A stretch of DNA of 64,000 nt from Chitinophagaceae bacterium UBA7600. GTDB lineage: Bacteria > Bacteroidota > Bacteroidia > Chitinophagales > Chitinophagaceae. How positions within the stretch are numbered: the stretch's first letter is position 1; the number at the start of each line of letters is the position of its first letter. The notes below the pieces were generated by a model. The model was not told the DNA's origin, made no database searches, and saw nothing but the letters and a program-made list of their open reading frames with translations. Of the stretch, positions 54,212 through 62,800 are shown in pieces. The position numbers and the translations under genes were made by a program. The stretch covers positions 1-64,000 of the forward strand of contig DLKC01000020.1 of the NCBI GenBank assembly GCA_002478885.1. Reading direction: 5' to 3'.

Positions 54212-55465
54212 CTATTTTGTTTGCTTCAGTTTTGCTGTTCTCAAAGCAACTGGCTGAAGTGATTCCAGATTATCCGACGGCTTATCGAGATAAAAATATA
54301 CCGTTGCCGATACATCATCGGAGCGGTAAAAATTTGTCCAGCCTTTTGGCATGGTCGTGTCAAGCGTTAATATTTTTTTATCCTTGTAGTGAAGAATAAT
54401 CTTTCCTGTATCGGTCGTAACGGGAATAAGCGGTGCGTTTTTTTGTTGAAACTGTACTACATTGTCCGTTCCGTCACCGCCGATCTGCTGAATTACAACC
54501 TTACAGCCTGTCTTAAAATAAACAGGATCCGGAATATGATAGCGATAGAAAGACCACTCTAACGTGGAGTCATTTGCAATCGTGCAACCTGAATAGTTGC
54601 TGATGAATTTCCCCTGCCCCCAACCTGTTCCTATATAATCTTCTGTTCCCGTTCCGTTCAGTGTGGGATAGTCTTTATCCCCATCCATGTATATTTTCAC
54701 TTCACCTTCACCAAACCAGGACTTGCCATACAACGGGTTACCATTAACGCCGATATTGGCGCCCAGGTACCTTCCCTTTCCTTCCACATTAGGCAATATT
54801 TCAAAATCGTTTTCCAGTTTGGTAGCAGTGTCACGATGCCAGTATGCATGAAAATAGAGCCAGCTGTTGTTCCACTTATTTACCAGGTTGTAATCAACAT
54901 CAAAAAAACAATTTCGCAGTTCATGACCCGATTCATTGGTCACCACAATTTTTGCTGCCTTTTTAAATGGCATCTGTATCATGGAAACAAAAGACCTTCC
55001 TTCCGGGCTTGCAAACAGTGCATTTTGAAAAACGGTAGTCTTGCCAAGTCCAACCCCGAAAAAATCTCCGAAAGGCACTGAAACGGCCGGTTTGTTTTCG
55101 CCATCCCAGTACATATCCAGCCGCAGTGAGCGAAGCATTTCCGGTGAGCGGTCGTTTATGGTCACCCACATGCGGTTTATAATACCCGGCCCATCTGTTT
55201 CAAGCAGCACATAAGATTCGCCTGCTTTAATCGCATCGTAAGCATGGCCTTTCGCAGTGCTGTTTTCCTTGCCACCTGCGCCTTTAACGCCGTTCCTGTT
55301 TTCGGGGCTGCTCCAGCGGGTCGAGGCGTTGTCGTTAAACGAATACATACTGCCGGGAGTATCGCTATCATCATCCTGCTCTTCGCAGGATGGCAATAAA
55401 AAAAGCAGGCAATATAATAAGGGCAATAAAAGTAACCTCACAAGGTTAGTTGCTTTATATGGCAT
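54212..55465 (-). CDS. GH172 (DUF2961) glycoside hydrolase lipoprotein
   Basis: The 417-residue lipoprotein (lipobox LPSC, Cys27) carries the DUF2961 core: ETDGPGIINRMWVT, VPFGDFFGVG and GEGEVKIYMDGD, then NGTGTEDYIGTGWG. Glu253/Glu255 and Glu275 fall in the region of the family's catalytic glutamates. Characterised GH172 enzymes act on alpha-D-fructofuranosides or D-arabinofuranosides. It is the first gene of a three-gene unit with the NHL propeller and ALDH, consistent with furanose release followed by oxidation. Confidence 0.87.
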   Translation of the reverse strand: MPYKATNLVRLLLLPLLYCLLFLLPSCEEQDDDSDTPGSMYSFNDNASTRWSSPENRNGVKGAGGKENSTAKGHAYDAIKAGESYVLLETDGPGIINRMWVTINDRSPEMLRSLRLDMYWDGENKPAVSVPFGDFFGVGLGKTTVFQNALFASPEGRSFVSMIQMPFKKAAKIVVTNESGHELRNCFFDVDYNLVNKWNNSWLYFHAYWHRDTATKLENDFEILPNVEGKGRYLGANIGVNGNPLYGKSWFGEGEVKIYMDGDKDYPTLNGTGTEDYIGTGWGQGKFISNYSGCTIANDSTLEWSFYRYHIPDPVYFKTGCKVVIQQIGGDGTDNVVQFQQKNAPLIPVTTDTGKIILHYKDKKILTLDTTMPKGWTNFYRSDDVSATVYFYLDKPSDNLESLQPVALRTAKLKQTK

Positions 55466-55602
55466 AAAATCGGGTTATTACTGAACAACAATCAGGCTAT
55501 GAAAATAACTAAAGCTACTCAAACATTTGAGCAATGATGCAAACGATTGTTTTGAACGGAGAAAATATTTATGGGCCGGGCAGTATGGCAGGTGGCGGCT
55601 TT

Positions 55603-55673
55603 GTTGCGTCGCACACTTGTACTTCCTCATCTACGCCCAGCAAAGAACAAAGCGTACAAGTGAGTGACACAAC
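55603..55673. repeat. Compact inverted pair (type A / type B) in a 347-bp divergent gap
   Basis: The gap 55466-55812 holds GTTGCGTCGCACACTTGTAC (55603-55622) and GTACAAGTGAGTGACACAAC (55654-55673), 31 nt apart. As RNA they could form a stem with about 18 of 20 positions paired. The outer flank contains GGGCCGGGCAG and GGCGGCTTT. The rest is the divergent promoter region of the GH172 and kinase genes. Confidence 0.92.
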
Positions 55674-55812
55674 GATGCTCATAACAGCACCTTCAGCCCG
55701 TCACCAAAAACTTACCGAAAAATAAATGCAGGTTTATTAACTGCGCATCGAAAGCATTTGATTGTTATCTTTCCGTTATTGAAAACCGTTTAGACAGGAA
55801 CGAACCAACAAA

Positions 55813-58161
55813 ATGAAAGTCGACCAACTTTACACACAAAACCCCTTAAAAAATAAATATACCAGCATTTTATTTTTTGTTATTGCGGCGCCGTTCCTTT
55901 TTACCTTAAGCGCTGCAAGCCAGGAAAATAAAAAGGCCGATTCATTGCTCATTTACATAAAGCGTATTACCTCTTCCAACGATTCGGCGAATATTTACGG
56001 GGCATACAGGCAGCTTCGGGCAGCCGATGCAACAACATTGTTGAACCAGGATGTTGCCGATGCAATTGCACGGCTCGAAACAAAGCTTTCGGAAAAGGAC
56101 TACTTTGATTTTGCAAGCAGTTTTTTTACCAGGCTCATGGGCATCAATACACCGGAGGTGAACGATTACAGTATAAAGTGGGGGAAAGCATTTGTTGAAA
56201 AATATGCTGAAAAAAAATCTGCCTATGCGCACTCAGTTTACTTTGTAATTTTAAGAAACCTACGGGTGCCATATCGTAACAGTGCGCATATTTATGAAGG
56301 CATTGAATATTTCGGCACAATAAATAAGAAATTCCTCGCGGCAAAAGATTCCAGCGGATTATCGCTCGTAAACAACGTACTCGCTACTTTTTACAGCCGG
56401 CTTGGCTTAACCGATAAGAGCGCTTATTATATGCTCAAGTCTGTTGATTACCTCGACGAAAAACAGCCGGGCAAGGGTAATATGCCGGCCGACGCTTTGT
56501 TTGGCAAATCAGGAAAAGTAAACAGGTACTCTGTTTTGGGAAGTTATTATGTAAATGAAAACAAACCCGAAAAGGCTGAATTTTATCTTAATGAAGCTGT
56601 CCGCCGCTATTTCGAACTGGACTCACCGATGTTTTTTAACGACGCGCCTTTCCTTTTTCTTCAAATAGCACGATGCAAGACCTTATTAAAGAGCGACAGC
56701 AGCCAATACTATTACCAGCAGGCCTTGCACTATTTTGATATGTATGATTCGCCGCCTGGTGTCGTGGGCTATTACTACCAGGAAAGAGGCGCAGATTTCC
56801 TGGGCAAGAACATGCTCGATTCTGCTGCCTTTTACGTATCCAAATCGAAAGCGATCAAAGATTCGCTGCAGTTGCACATCTCCAGCATCTATGGCGAGCT
56901 GGTGCCTTATTATTATACAGCGCAAATCCTGGTAAAACAGGGAAAACCTGCGCCGGCAATTACTTTGTTGCAAAGCGAGATTACCGAGTTGAAACAGAAC
57001 AACGTCAGAAAGCGGCTTGTGGAAGACCTGTTGCTGATCTCACAGGCTTACCAGCTCTCGGGAAAAAACAATGAAGCCTATCAAAACCTTAACGAGGCTT
57101 TTTTGCTGAATAAAAAGATTACGGATGATGAAAATGAAGCAAGATCGGTAAGCTATGAAATTGAAAGAAAAATGCTGGAGAATGAAAACACGATCAACCA
57201 GCTTGACGCGCAGAACGAGGCCAACAAAAAAGTGCAATATTATTTAACCGGTATTGTTTCCCTGCTCGGATTACTTGCCATTTCGCTGGGTGTGTTTTAT
57301 GCAGGCAAAAGAAAATCAAACAGGCAGCTTGCCTCAAAGAACGATGAATTGGCAAAAATGCTTAGCCAGCTAAAAGAAACGCAGTCGAAGCTGATCCACT
57401 CAGAGAAAATGGCATCGCTGGGAGAGCTTACAGCGGGTATAGCGCATGAGATACAGAACCCGCTCAATTTCGTGAACAATTTCTCCGACATCAATACAGA
57501 GCTCATCGGCGAACAACTGGAGTCGCTGATAGCCGGCGATATAGACGATGCCATTGACATTGCCAACAACATAAAAGATAACGAGCGCAAGATCAATCAT
57601 CATGGCAAACGCGCAGATTCGATTGTAAAGGGCATGCTGCAGCATTCAAGAAACAGCAATGGGTTAAAGGAATTCACCGATATCAACAAACTGGCCGATG
57701 AATATATGCGCCTTTCTTACCAGGGGCTTCGTGCAAAGGACAAATCGTTTAACACAGATATACAAACCGCATTTGCTGATAATGTTGGCAGCATTAACAT
57801 TATTCCGCAGGATATTGGGCGTGTGCTATTGAACTTGTTCAACAATGCGTTCTACGCCCTTAACCAGAAGCAGAAAAAAGAAGCTGAAAACGGCAGGGCA
57901 TTTAAACCAACGGTTACTGTAAGCACAAAAAGAACTGAAAAAACAGTTGAAATTACGGTCGCGGATAATGGTTCGGGCATACCTCAAAAAGTAGTGGACA
58001 AGATTTTTCAGCCGTTCTTTACCACCAAACCAACGGGCGAAGGAACGGGCCTTGGCTTAAGCTTAAGCTATGACATTATTAAAGCACATGGTGGGGAAAT
58101 AAAAGTGGAAAGCAGCGAAGCAGAAGGCACAACTTTTATCATTGAATTGCCTGTGAACTGA
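55813..58161 (+). CDS. TPR-sensor histidine kinase
   Basis: The 782-residue protein has a signal-like N-terminus (about 19-36) and TPR-like periplasmic repeats (about 40-455). A transmembrane helix lies at about 475-497 (VQYYLTGIVSLLGLLAISLG) and a coiled coil follows. The phosphotransfer domain has His545 in AGIAHEIQNPLNFV and a long insert HGKRADSIVKGMLQHSR. HATPase_c follows with NLFNNAFYAL and DNGSGIP boxes. There is no receiver domain and no adjacent regulator. The C-terminal 270 residues are very similar to the kinase at 59893. Confidence 0.9.
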   Translation: MKVDQLYTQNPLKNKYTSILFFVIAAPFLFTLSAASQENKKADSLLIYIKRITSSNDSANIYGAYRQLRAADATTLLNQDVADAIARLETKLSEKDYFDFASSFFTRLMGINTPEVNDYSIKWGKAFVEKYAEKKSAYAHSVYFVILRNLRVPYRNSAHIYEGIEYFGTINKKFLAAKDSSGLSLVNNVLATFYSRLGLTDKSAYYMLKSVDYLDEKQPGKGNMPADALFGKSGKVNRYSVLGSYYVNENKPEKAEFYLNEAVRRYFELDSPMFFNDAPFLFLQIARCKTLLKSDSSQYYYQQALHYFDMYDSPPGVVGYYYQERGADFLGKNMLDSAAFYVSKSKAIKDSLQLHISSIYGELVPYYYTAQILVKQGKPAPAITLLQSEITELKQNNVRKRLVEDLLLISQAYQLSGKNNEAYQNLNEAFLLNKKITDDENEARSVSYEIERKMLENENTINQLDAQNEANKKVQYYLTGIVSLLGLLAISLGVFYAGKRKSNRQLASKNDELAKMLSQLKETQSKLIHSEKMASLGELTAGIAHEIQNPLNFVNNFSDINTELIGEQLESLIAGDIDDAIDIANNIKDNERKINHHGKRADSIVKGMLQHSRNSNGLKEFTDINKLADEYMRLSYQGLRAKDKSFNTDIQTAFADNVGSINIIPQDIGRVLLNLFNNAFYALNQKQKKEAENGRAFKPTVTVSTKRTEKTVEITVADNGSGIPQKVVDKIFQPFFTTKPTGEGTGLGLSLSYDIIKAHGGEIKVESSEAEGTTFIIELPVN

Positions 58162-58225
58162 TCTTTATAGCCCGGGCAGAAGAACAGGCATTATGCTATA
58201 CTGCGCTTGCCCCGAAAGGGCCGAT

Positions 58226-58350
58226 CAGGGGCTGCACACTTCAACTTCTGCAACACGGTGGGCCGTTTTGCAAACCCGGCTGACGGTTCAAAAGCCGGGA
58301 AAATCATTTTTGCCCACCCGTGAGGCGAACGCACAAGTGAGTGACACAAC
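58226..58350. repeat. Type B element with a decayed inverted partner in a 340-bp gap
   Basis: The gap 58162-58501 contains an intact reverse type B copy at 58331-58350 (GCACAAGTGAGTGACACAAC). A partner at 58226-58245 keeps only the outer half (GCACACTTCAAC), the palindrome being lost. Nothing else is recognisable. Confidence 0.75.
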
Positions 58351-58501
58351 AAAAGCTGAAGCCCGGAACGAAAGCCAGTAAAACAATTTTATTCTTTAAA
58401 CCAGCAGCAGGTAAAAAGCATTTAATAAATTTGAGCACAGTCTAAAAGACTTTAGCAATTTATAACAGCGCTTTTCTAATTAACATCTGTCAAAAGCAAA
58501 T

Positions 58502-59332
58502 ATGCCCCCCATGACCAACAAGAAAAATAACCGGATCAATTTTTCAAAGATCAAATTTGGAAGGCGGCCGTTAGTTCATGACGAAAGAACGTTTGAATTA
58601 TCTGGCTACCTGGATAACGAGAACCTGCCTCCCCTTCCAAAGCAGCACCACTGGGGCAAAAAAATAAAGAAGGATAAATGGGGTGTTATGGGAAACTTCA
58701 GGACCAATTTATGCACCTGTGCGGCGGCGGGCCACATGATAATGACATGGACTTCCAATACAGGCAGGTTAAAAAGACCGGACGATGAAGATATTATGAA
58801 AGCCTACTGCGCGCTTACAAATTACATTCCTGAAACAGATGAGAACGACGAAGGTGTTGAAGCTTTGAAAGTGTTAAAATACTGGCGTAAAAACGGCATT
58901 GCCGGGCAGAAGATCGTTGCGTTTGCAAGGCTTCAGGATAAGAACAGGGAACAGTTGTTAAAGACAATTTACCTGTTTGGAGGCTGTTATGTGGGACTTA
59001 ACCTGCCAAAATCGGCCGAACGACAATATAACACAACCAAAAAATGGACAATACCCAGGGGCGGGAAAAAAAGGGATGCAAAAAAAGGTTCGTGGTTCGG
59101 CCACATGGTGCTGGTGACAGGCTACAAGAACGACGAACTTAGAATAGTGACGTGGGGACAGGAAATGATCATGACCATTGATTTTTGGGAAGCATACGCT
59201 GAAGAATCGTACGCTGTATTTAGTGAGGCCTTTATAAAACATGACAAAACGCCAACAGGCATAGCGGTTGATATCCTGGAAAATGATATTGAACGCTTAC
59301 AAAAAAGAAAAGCGGGAGTTAACCCGCTTTAA
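58502..59332 (+). CDS. Papain-like cysteine peptidase-fold protein
   Basis: The 276-residue protein (start 58502, or ATG 58511) has no signal peptide. An N-terminal basic segment precedes FRTNLCTCAAAGHMIMTW, a papain-type nucleophile context with a Cys at the start of a helix. Later WFGHMVLVTGYKNDELRIVTWG gives the catalytic-type His and the following strand. This layout fits C1-like papain folds, but I cannot name a family or verify the Asn. It sits between two histidine kinases and opposite a small Lys/Ala gene, and ends in a hairpin. Substrate unknown. Confidence 0.6.
   Translation: MPPMTNKKNNRINFSKIKFGRRPLVHDERTFELSGYLDNENLPPLPKQHHWGKKIKKDKWGVMGNFRTNLCTCAAAGHMIMTWTSNTGRLKRPDDEDIMKAYCALTNYIPETDENDEGVEALKVLKYWRKNGIAGQKIVAFARLQDKNREQLLKTIYLFGGCYVGLNLPKSAERQYNTTKKWTIPRGGKKRDAKKGSWFGHMVLVTGYKNDELRIVTWGQEMIMTIDFWEAYAEESYAVFSEAFIKHDKTPTGIAVDILENDIERLQKRKAGVNPL
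59309..59330. terminator. Hairpin overlapping the papain-like gene end
   Basis: AAAGCGGG (59309-59316) pairs with CCCGCTTT (59323-59330) around 6 nt, inside the last codons of the papain-like gene. On the minus strand it is followed by a T-rich stretch, so it can terminate the small Lys/Ala-rich gene ending at 59441 as well. Confidence 0.6.
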
Positions 59333-59440
59333 AAATCTATTTTGATTTAACCCGAATGAACTATTACGCTTTTACTGCAGGAAACCCATAACCGTGCCTG
59401 TTAAAAGCATGCCGCAGAAAAGGTGATAAGACAAACTGTT

Positions 59441-59563
59441 TTAACTTCCTTTAGTTGGTACACCTCCGAATTTTATTGGTTTAGACTTTGCGGGAGCTTT
59501 TGCTGCCGCTGCTTTTTTTGCCGGTGCTGCTTTCTTTTTCGCAGCTGCTTTTTTTGTTGCCAT
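59441..59563 (-). CDS. Small Lys/Ala-rich histone H1-like protein
   Basis: The 40-residue ORF reads MATKKAAAKKKAAPAKKAAA, then AKAPAKSKPIKFGGVPTKGS, with an ATG at 59563 and TAA at 59441. Its composition is almost entirely Ala, Lys and Pro in its first 28 residues, like the tails of histone H1-type and Hc1-like nucleoid proteins. Such short proteins are common in Bacteroidota and presumably bind DNA or RNA. It is too short for usual ORF cut-offs. It is convergent with the papain-like gene and followed by that gene's hairpin. Confidence 0.75.
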   Translation of the reverse strand: MATKKAAAKKKAAPAKKAAAAKAPAKSKPIKFGGVPTKGS

Positions 59564-59892
59564 AAGATGACGTTTTTTGAGATGGGGGAATATTGTTATT
59601 TGACAGGCTGCGATTGATTTGATTTTATTATACAGCCAGTCATGTAATGCAATTTAAACATTTTAGATAATCAAATTTTATTTTTCATTTTTTGCTGATA
59701 GTGGCTTTATCATTATCTACCCGGTATGCTAAAAACTGCGAATGCACACCAGACAACCAATAACTTTTTTACATAAAAAATGAAAAAATGGCAAAGCCGG
59801 GAAACTTAATTATCTTTCGATTTCATTGATCGGCTGACTGCTGAAAAGAGTTGTTAGCAATAAGCGTACCCCTCGCATAAAATGGTTTCCGT
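59564..59892. other. 329-bp gap, divergent promoter region
   Basis: No gene or dispersed repeat is visible. The region is AT-rich and lies between the divergent Lys/Ala gene and the Reg_prop kinase. TATCTTTC at about 59811 loosely resembles the Bacteroidota -7 box, but I do not call it a promoter. Confidence 0.5.
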
Positions 59893-62800
59893 ATGAACGA
59901 AGAAAGGATTAAAAATCAATGGCATATTTCAACCTTAAAACACATACCGGCGATCGTAGGATTTGCGTTCATTCTTTCCTGCGCCCAACAAACCAACCCA
60001 GGTAATAGTACTCCCGGGCAAAATACCACCACTGTATCGTTGCATCGAAGCCTTCTAACCGACCTGCCGGCCGAAAGTAAACCTCTGCCGGTTTTCCAGG
60101 ATAAAGCCGCTGCGCCAAAGACCGCATCGATGGCGGACCTGACTCAAAAGAACAGGCTGGTATCCACAACTCATTTTTTTGTTGACTCTTTAACAGGTTT
60201 AACTATACCAGAAGACGCGCAAGGCAAGGGTTTGTTTACCGCTTATACTACCGACGAAGGTCTTGCGCTTGACCAGATATACTGCAGTTATAAAGACCGG
60301 AGCGGCAACCTGTGGTTTGGCACTTCCGGTGGTGGTGTAAGCAAGTACGACGGCAAGACTTTCACCAACTACACCAAATTGCAGGGACTGTCCAACAACG
60401 TGGTTTGGAGCATCCTGGAAGACAAGAATGGTAATCTTTGGTTTGGCACTGACGGCAATGGCGTAAGCAAATATGATGGCAGGGTGTTCACCAATTATTC
60501 CGTTGCACAGGGGCTCGCCAATGACGTAGTATTTAGCATCAAAGAAGATCAGAAAGGCAACCTGTGGTTTGCCACTTTAAAGGGAGGGGTCAGCAAATAT
60601 GATGGCAAGACTTTTACCACTTATTCAATAGCCCAGGGCTTGCCCAGCAATGCGGTGAGAGACATCCTAGAAGACAAGCAAGGTACCATGTGGTTTGGAA
60701 CGCTGGGAGGAGGATTATGCAGTTTCGATGGTAAACGATTTACCACTTATACAACAGCAAACGGGCTTTCAAACGATACTATCAGGAGTCTGCACCAGGA
60801 CAAGAAAGGACGTATCTGGCTGGCGACAGATGGCGGAGGCTTGTGCGCATACGATGGAACAAAGTTTACCAGCTACAGCACTATGCAAGGGCTTGCCAAC
60901 AATAAGGTATGGACGGTTACCGAGGACAGCAAGGGAAATATCTGGGCGGGAACAAACGGTGGCGGCGCAAGCAAATTCGACGGGCAACATTTTACCAATT
61001 ACACAACGCTCCAGGGGCTTGCCAACAACAATGTCAGGTGTATTAGCGAAGACGAAAGTGGCAATATATGGTTTGGCACTTTTGGAGGTGGCGTGTGCAA
61101 ATTCGAAGGAAAGAGTTTTACCAATTATACTAAAGCGCAGGGGTTGCCCAATAACGTAGTTTACAGCATTACCGAAGACAATACCGGCAACCTGTGGTTG
61201 GGTACCTTTGGCGCAGGCGTTTGCAGGTATGACAGGAAAAGTTTTACCTGTTACAACAGCACACAGGGGCTTAAAAGTAACCTGATTTATTGCACGTCAA
61301 AAGACAGCAAAGGCAATCTCTGGTTTGGCACTTTTGAAAGCGGTGCAATAAAATTCGATGGCAGCCATTTTACGAACTATAGCACGGCACAAGGGCTTGC
61401 CAATAACGTTGTCTTTTGCATTACTGAAGACCAGGAGGGCAATCTCTGGTTCGGCACTTCCGGTGGGGGGGTAAGTAAATTTGATGGAAAATCGTTCACG
61501 AGTTTTACAAAAGCGACCGGGCTTCCTGACAACGAAGTGTTTTGCATAACCAAAGACAGAAAGGGGAACCTCTGGTTTGGGACATCAGGCGGCGGAATAT
61601 GCAGGTTTGATGGTAAGAGCTTTATGAACTTTTCTGTAGAACAGGGCCTCGCCGACAATCTGGTCTGGGCGATTACCGAAGACGGTGCGGGCAATGTGTG
61701 GATAGGCACACAACAAGGATTGAGCGTAATGCCGGCAAAAAAAGCGGCCATGCTCGATGCCATTCACAGCACTGACACAACACTCACCGGGCCCGTTTTC
61801 GAGACCTTTACCAATAAAGACGGCCTGCCCGACAATTTCATTACGCAGATCGTGCAGGGCACCGATGATAAATTATACATCGGCACCAATTTAGGTATTT
61901 GTGAACTACTGCCAGGCCCAACAACAACCGCCCCGGAAAAGCAATGGCATGCAGGCAGGATCTTCAATTCGCATACAGGTTACCCCGTTAAAGATGTAAA
62001 TGCAGGAAGCGGGGCTATGTTCAGGGATAGTAAAGGCATTATCTGGATCGGAACCGGTTCCGATAAAACAGGGTTGGTGCGGTTTGATCCAAAAGCAGAT
62101 ATTGTCCAATCTGATAAGCCCCCCGTTGTGGTGATCCAGGCCGTAAAAATCAACCAGGAAAACTTAATATGGAACGATCTTGATACAACTTACACTTCAA
62201 TAGCGGTAAAAGCAACACACCCTGCACCCAATATTGCCGAAGAAATCAATGCATTTGGCAGGCCACTCTCAGATGCCGAAAGAGATGCCAACCGTGAAAA
62301 GTTCGGGGATATTGCTTTTCGCGGAATAAGAAGTTGGTACCCCATTCCTGAAAACCTTGTTTTACCCCACGATAAAAACAGCATCAGCTTTGACTTTAAT
62401 GCCATAGAAACAGGGAAAAACCACCTGGTGAAATACCAGTATATGCTGGTGGGTTACGACAAAAACTGGAACCCGGCAAGCGATAAATCCAACGCGACCT
62501 TTGGCAATATTTATGAAGGCAGTTATACATTCAAAGTAAGGGCCCAAAGCCCGGACGGTTTGTGGAGCGAGCCGATCAGTTATTCATTCCGTGTGCTACC
62601 GCCCTGGTGGAGAACCTGGTGGATGTACCTGCTTTATGCGGCAATCGTTGTTTCTGCCATTGCGCTGATCTTTCGCTGGAACACCAAGAGAATTATCTAT
62701 CAAAAACACGTGCTTGAACAAAAAGTAGCTGTTGCCACTGCACAGATCAGGGAGGAGAAAGAGAATGTAGAAGCCCAAAAGAAAATAGTGGAGAACACGT

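Noticed and set aside
3337..58350. CRISPR interpretation of the 20-bp repeats
   Set aside because: Spacing is irregular (31 bp to several kb), orientations are mixed, and no cas genes are present.
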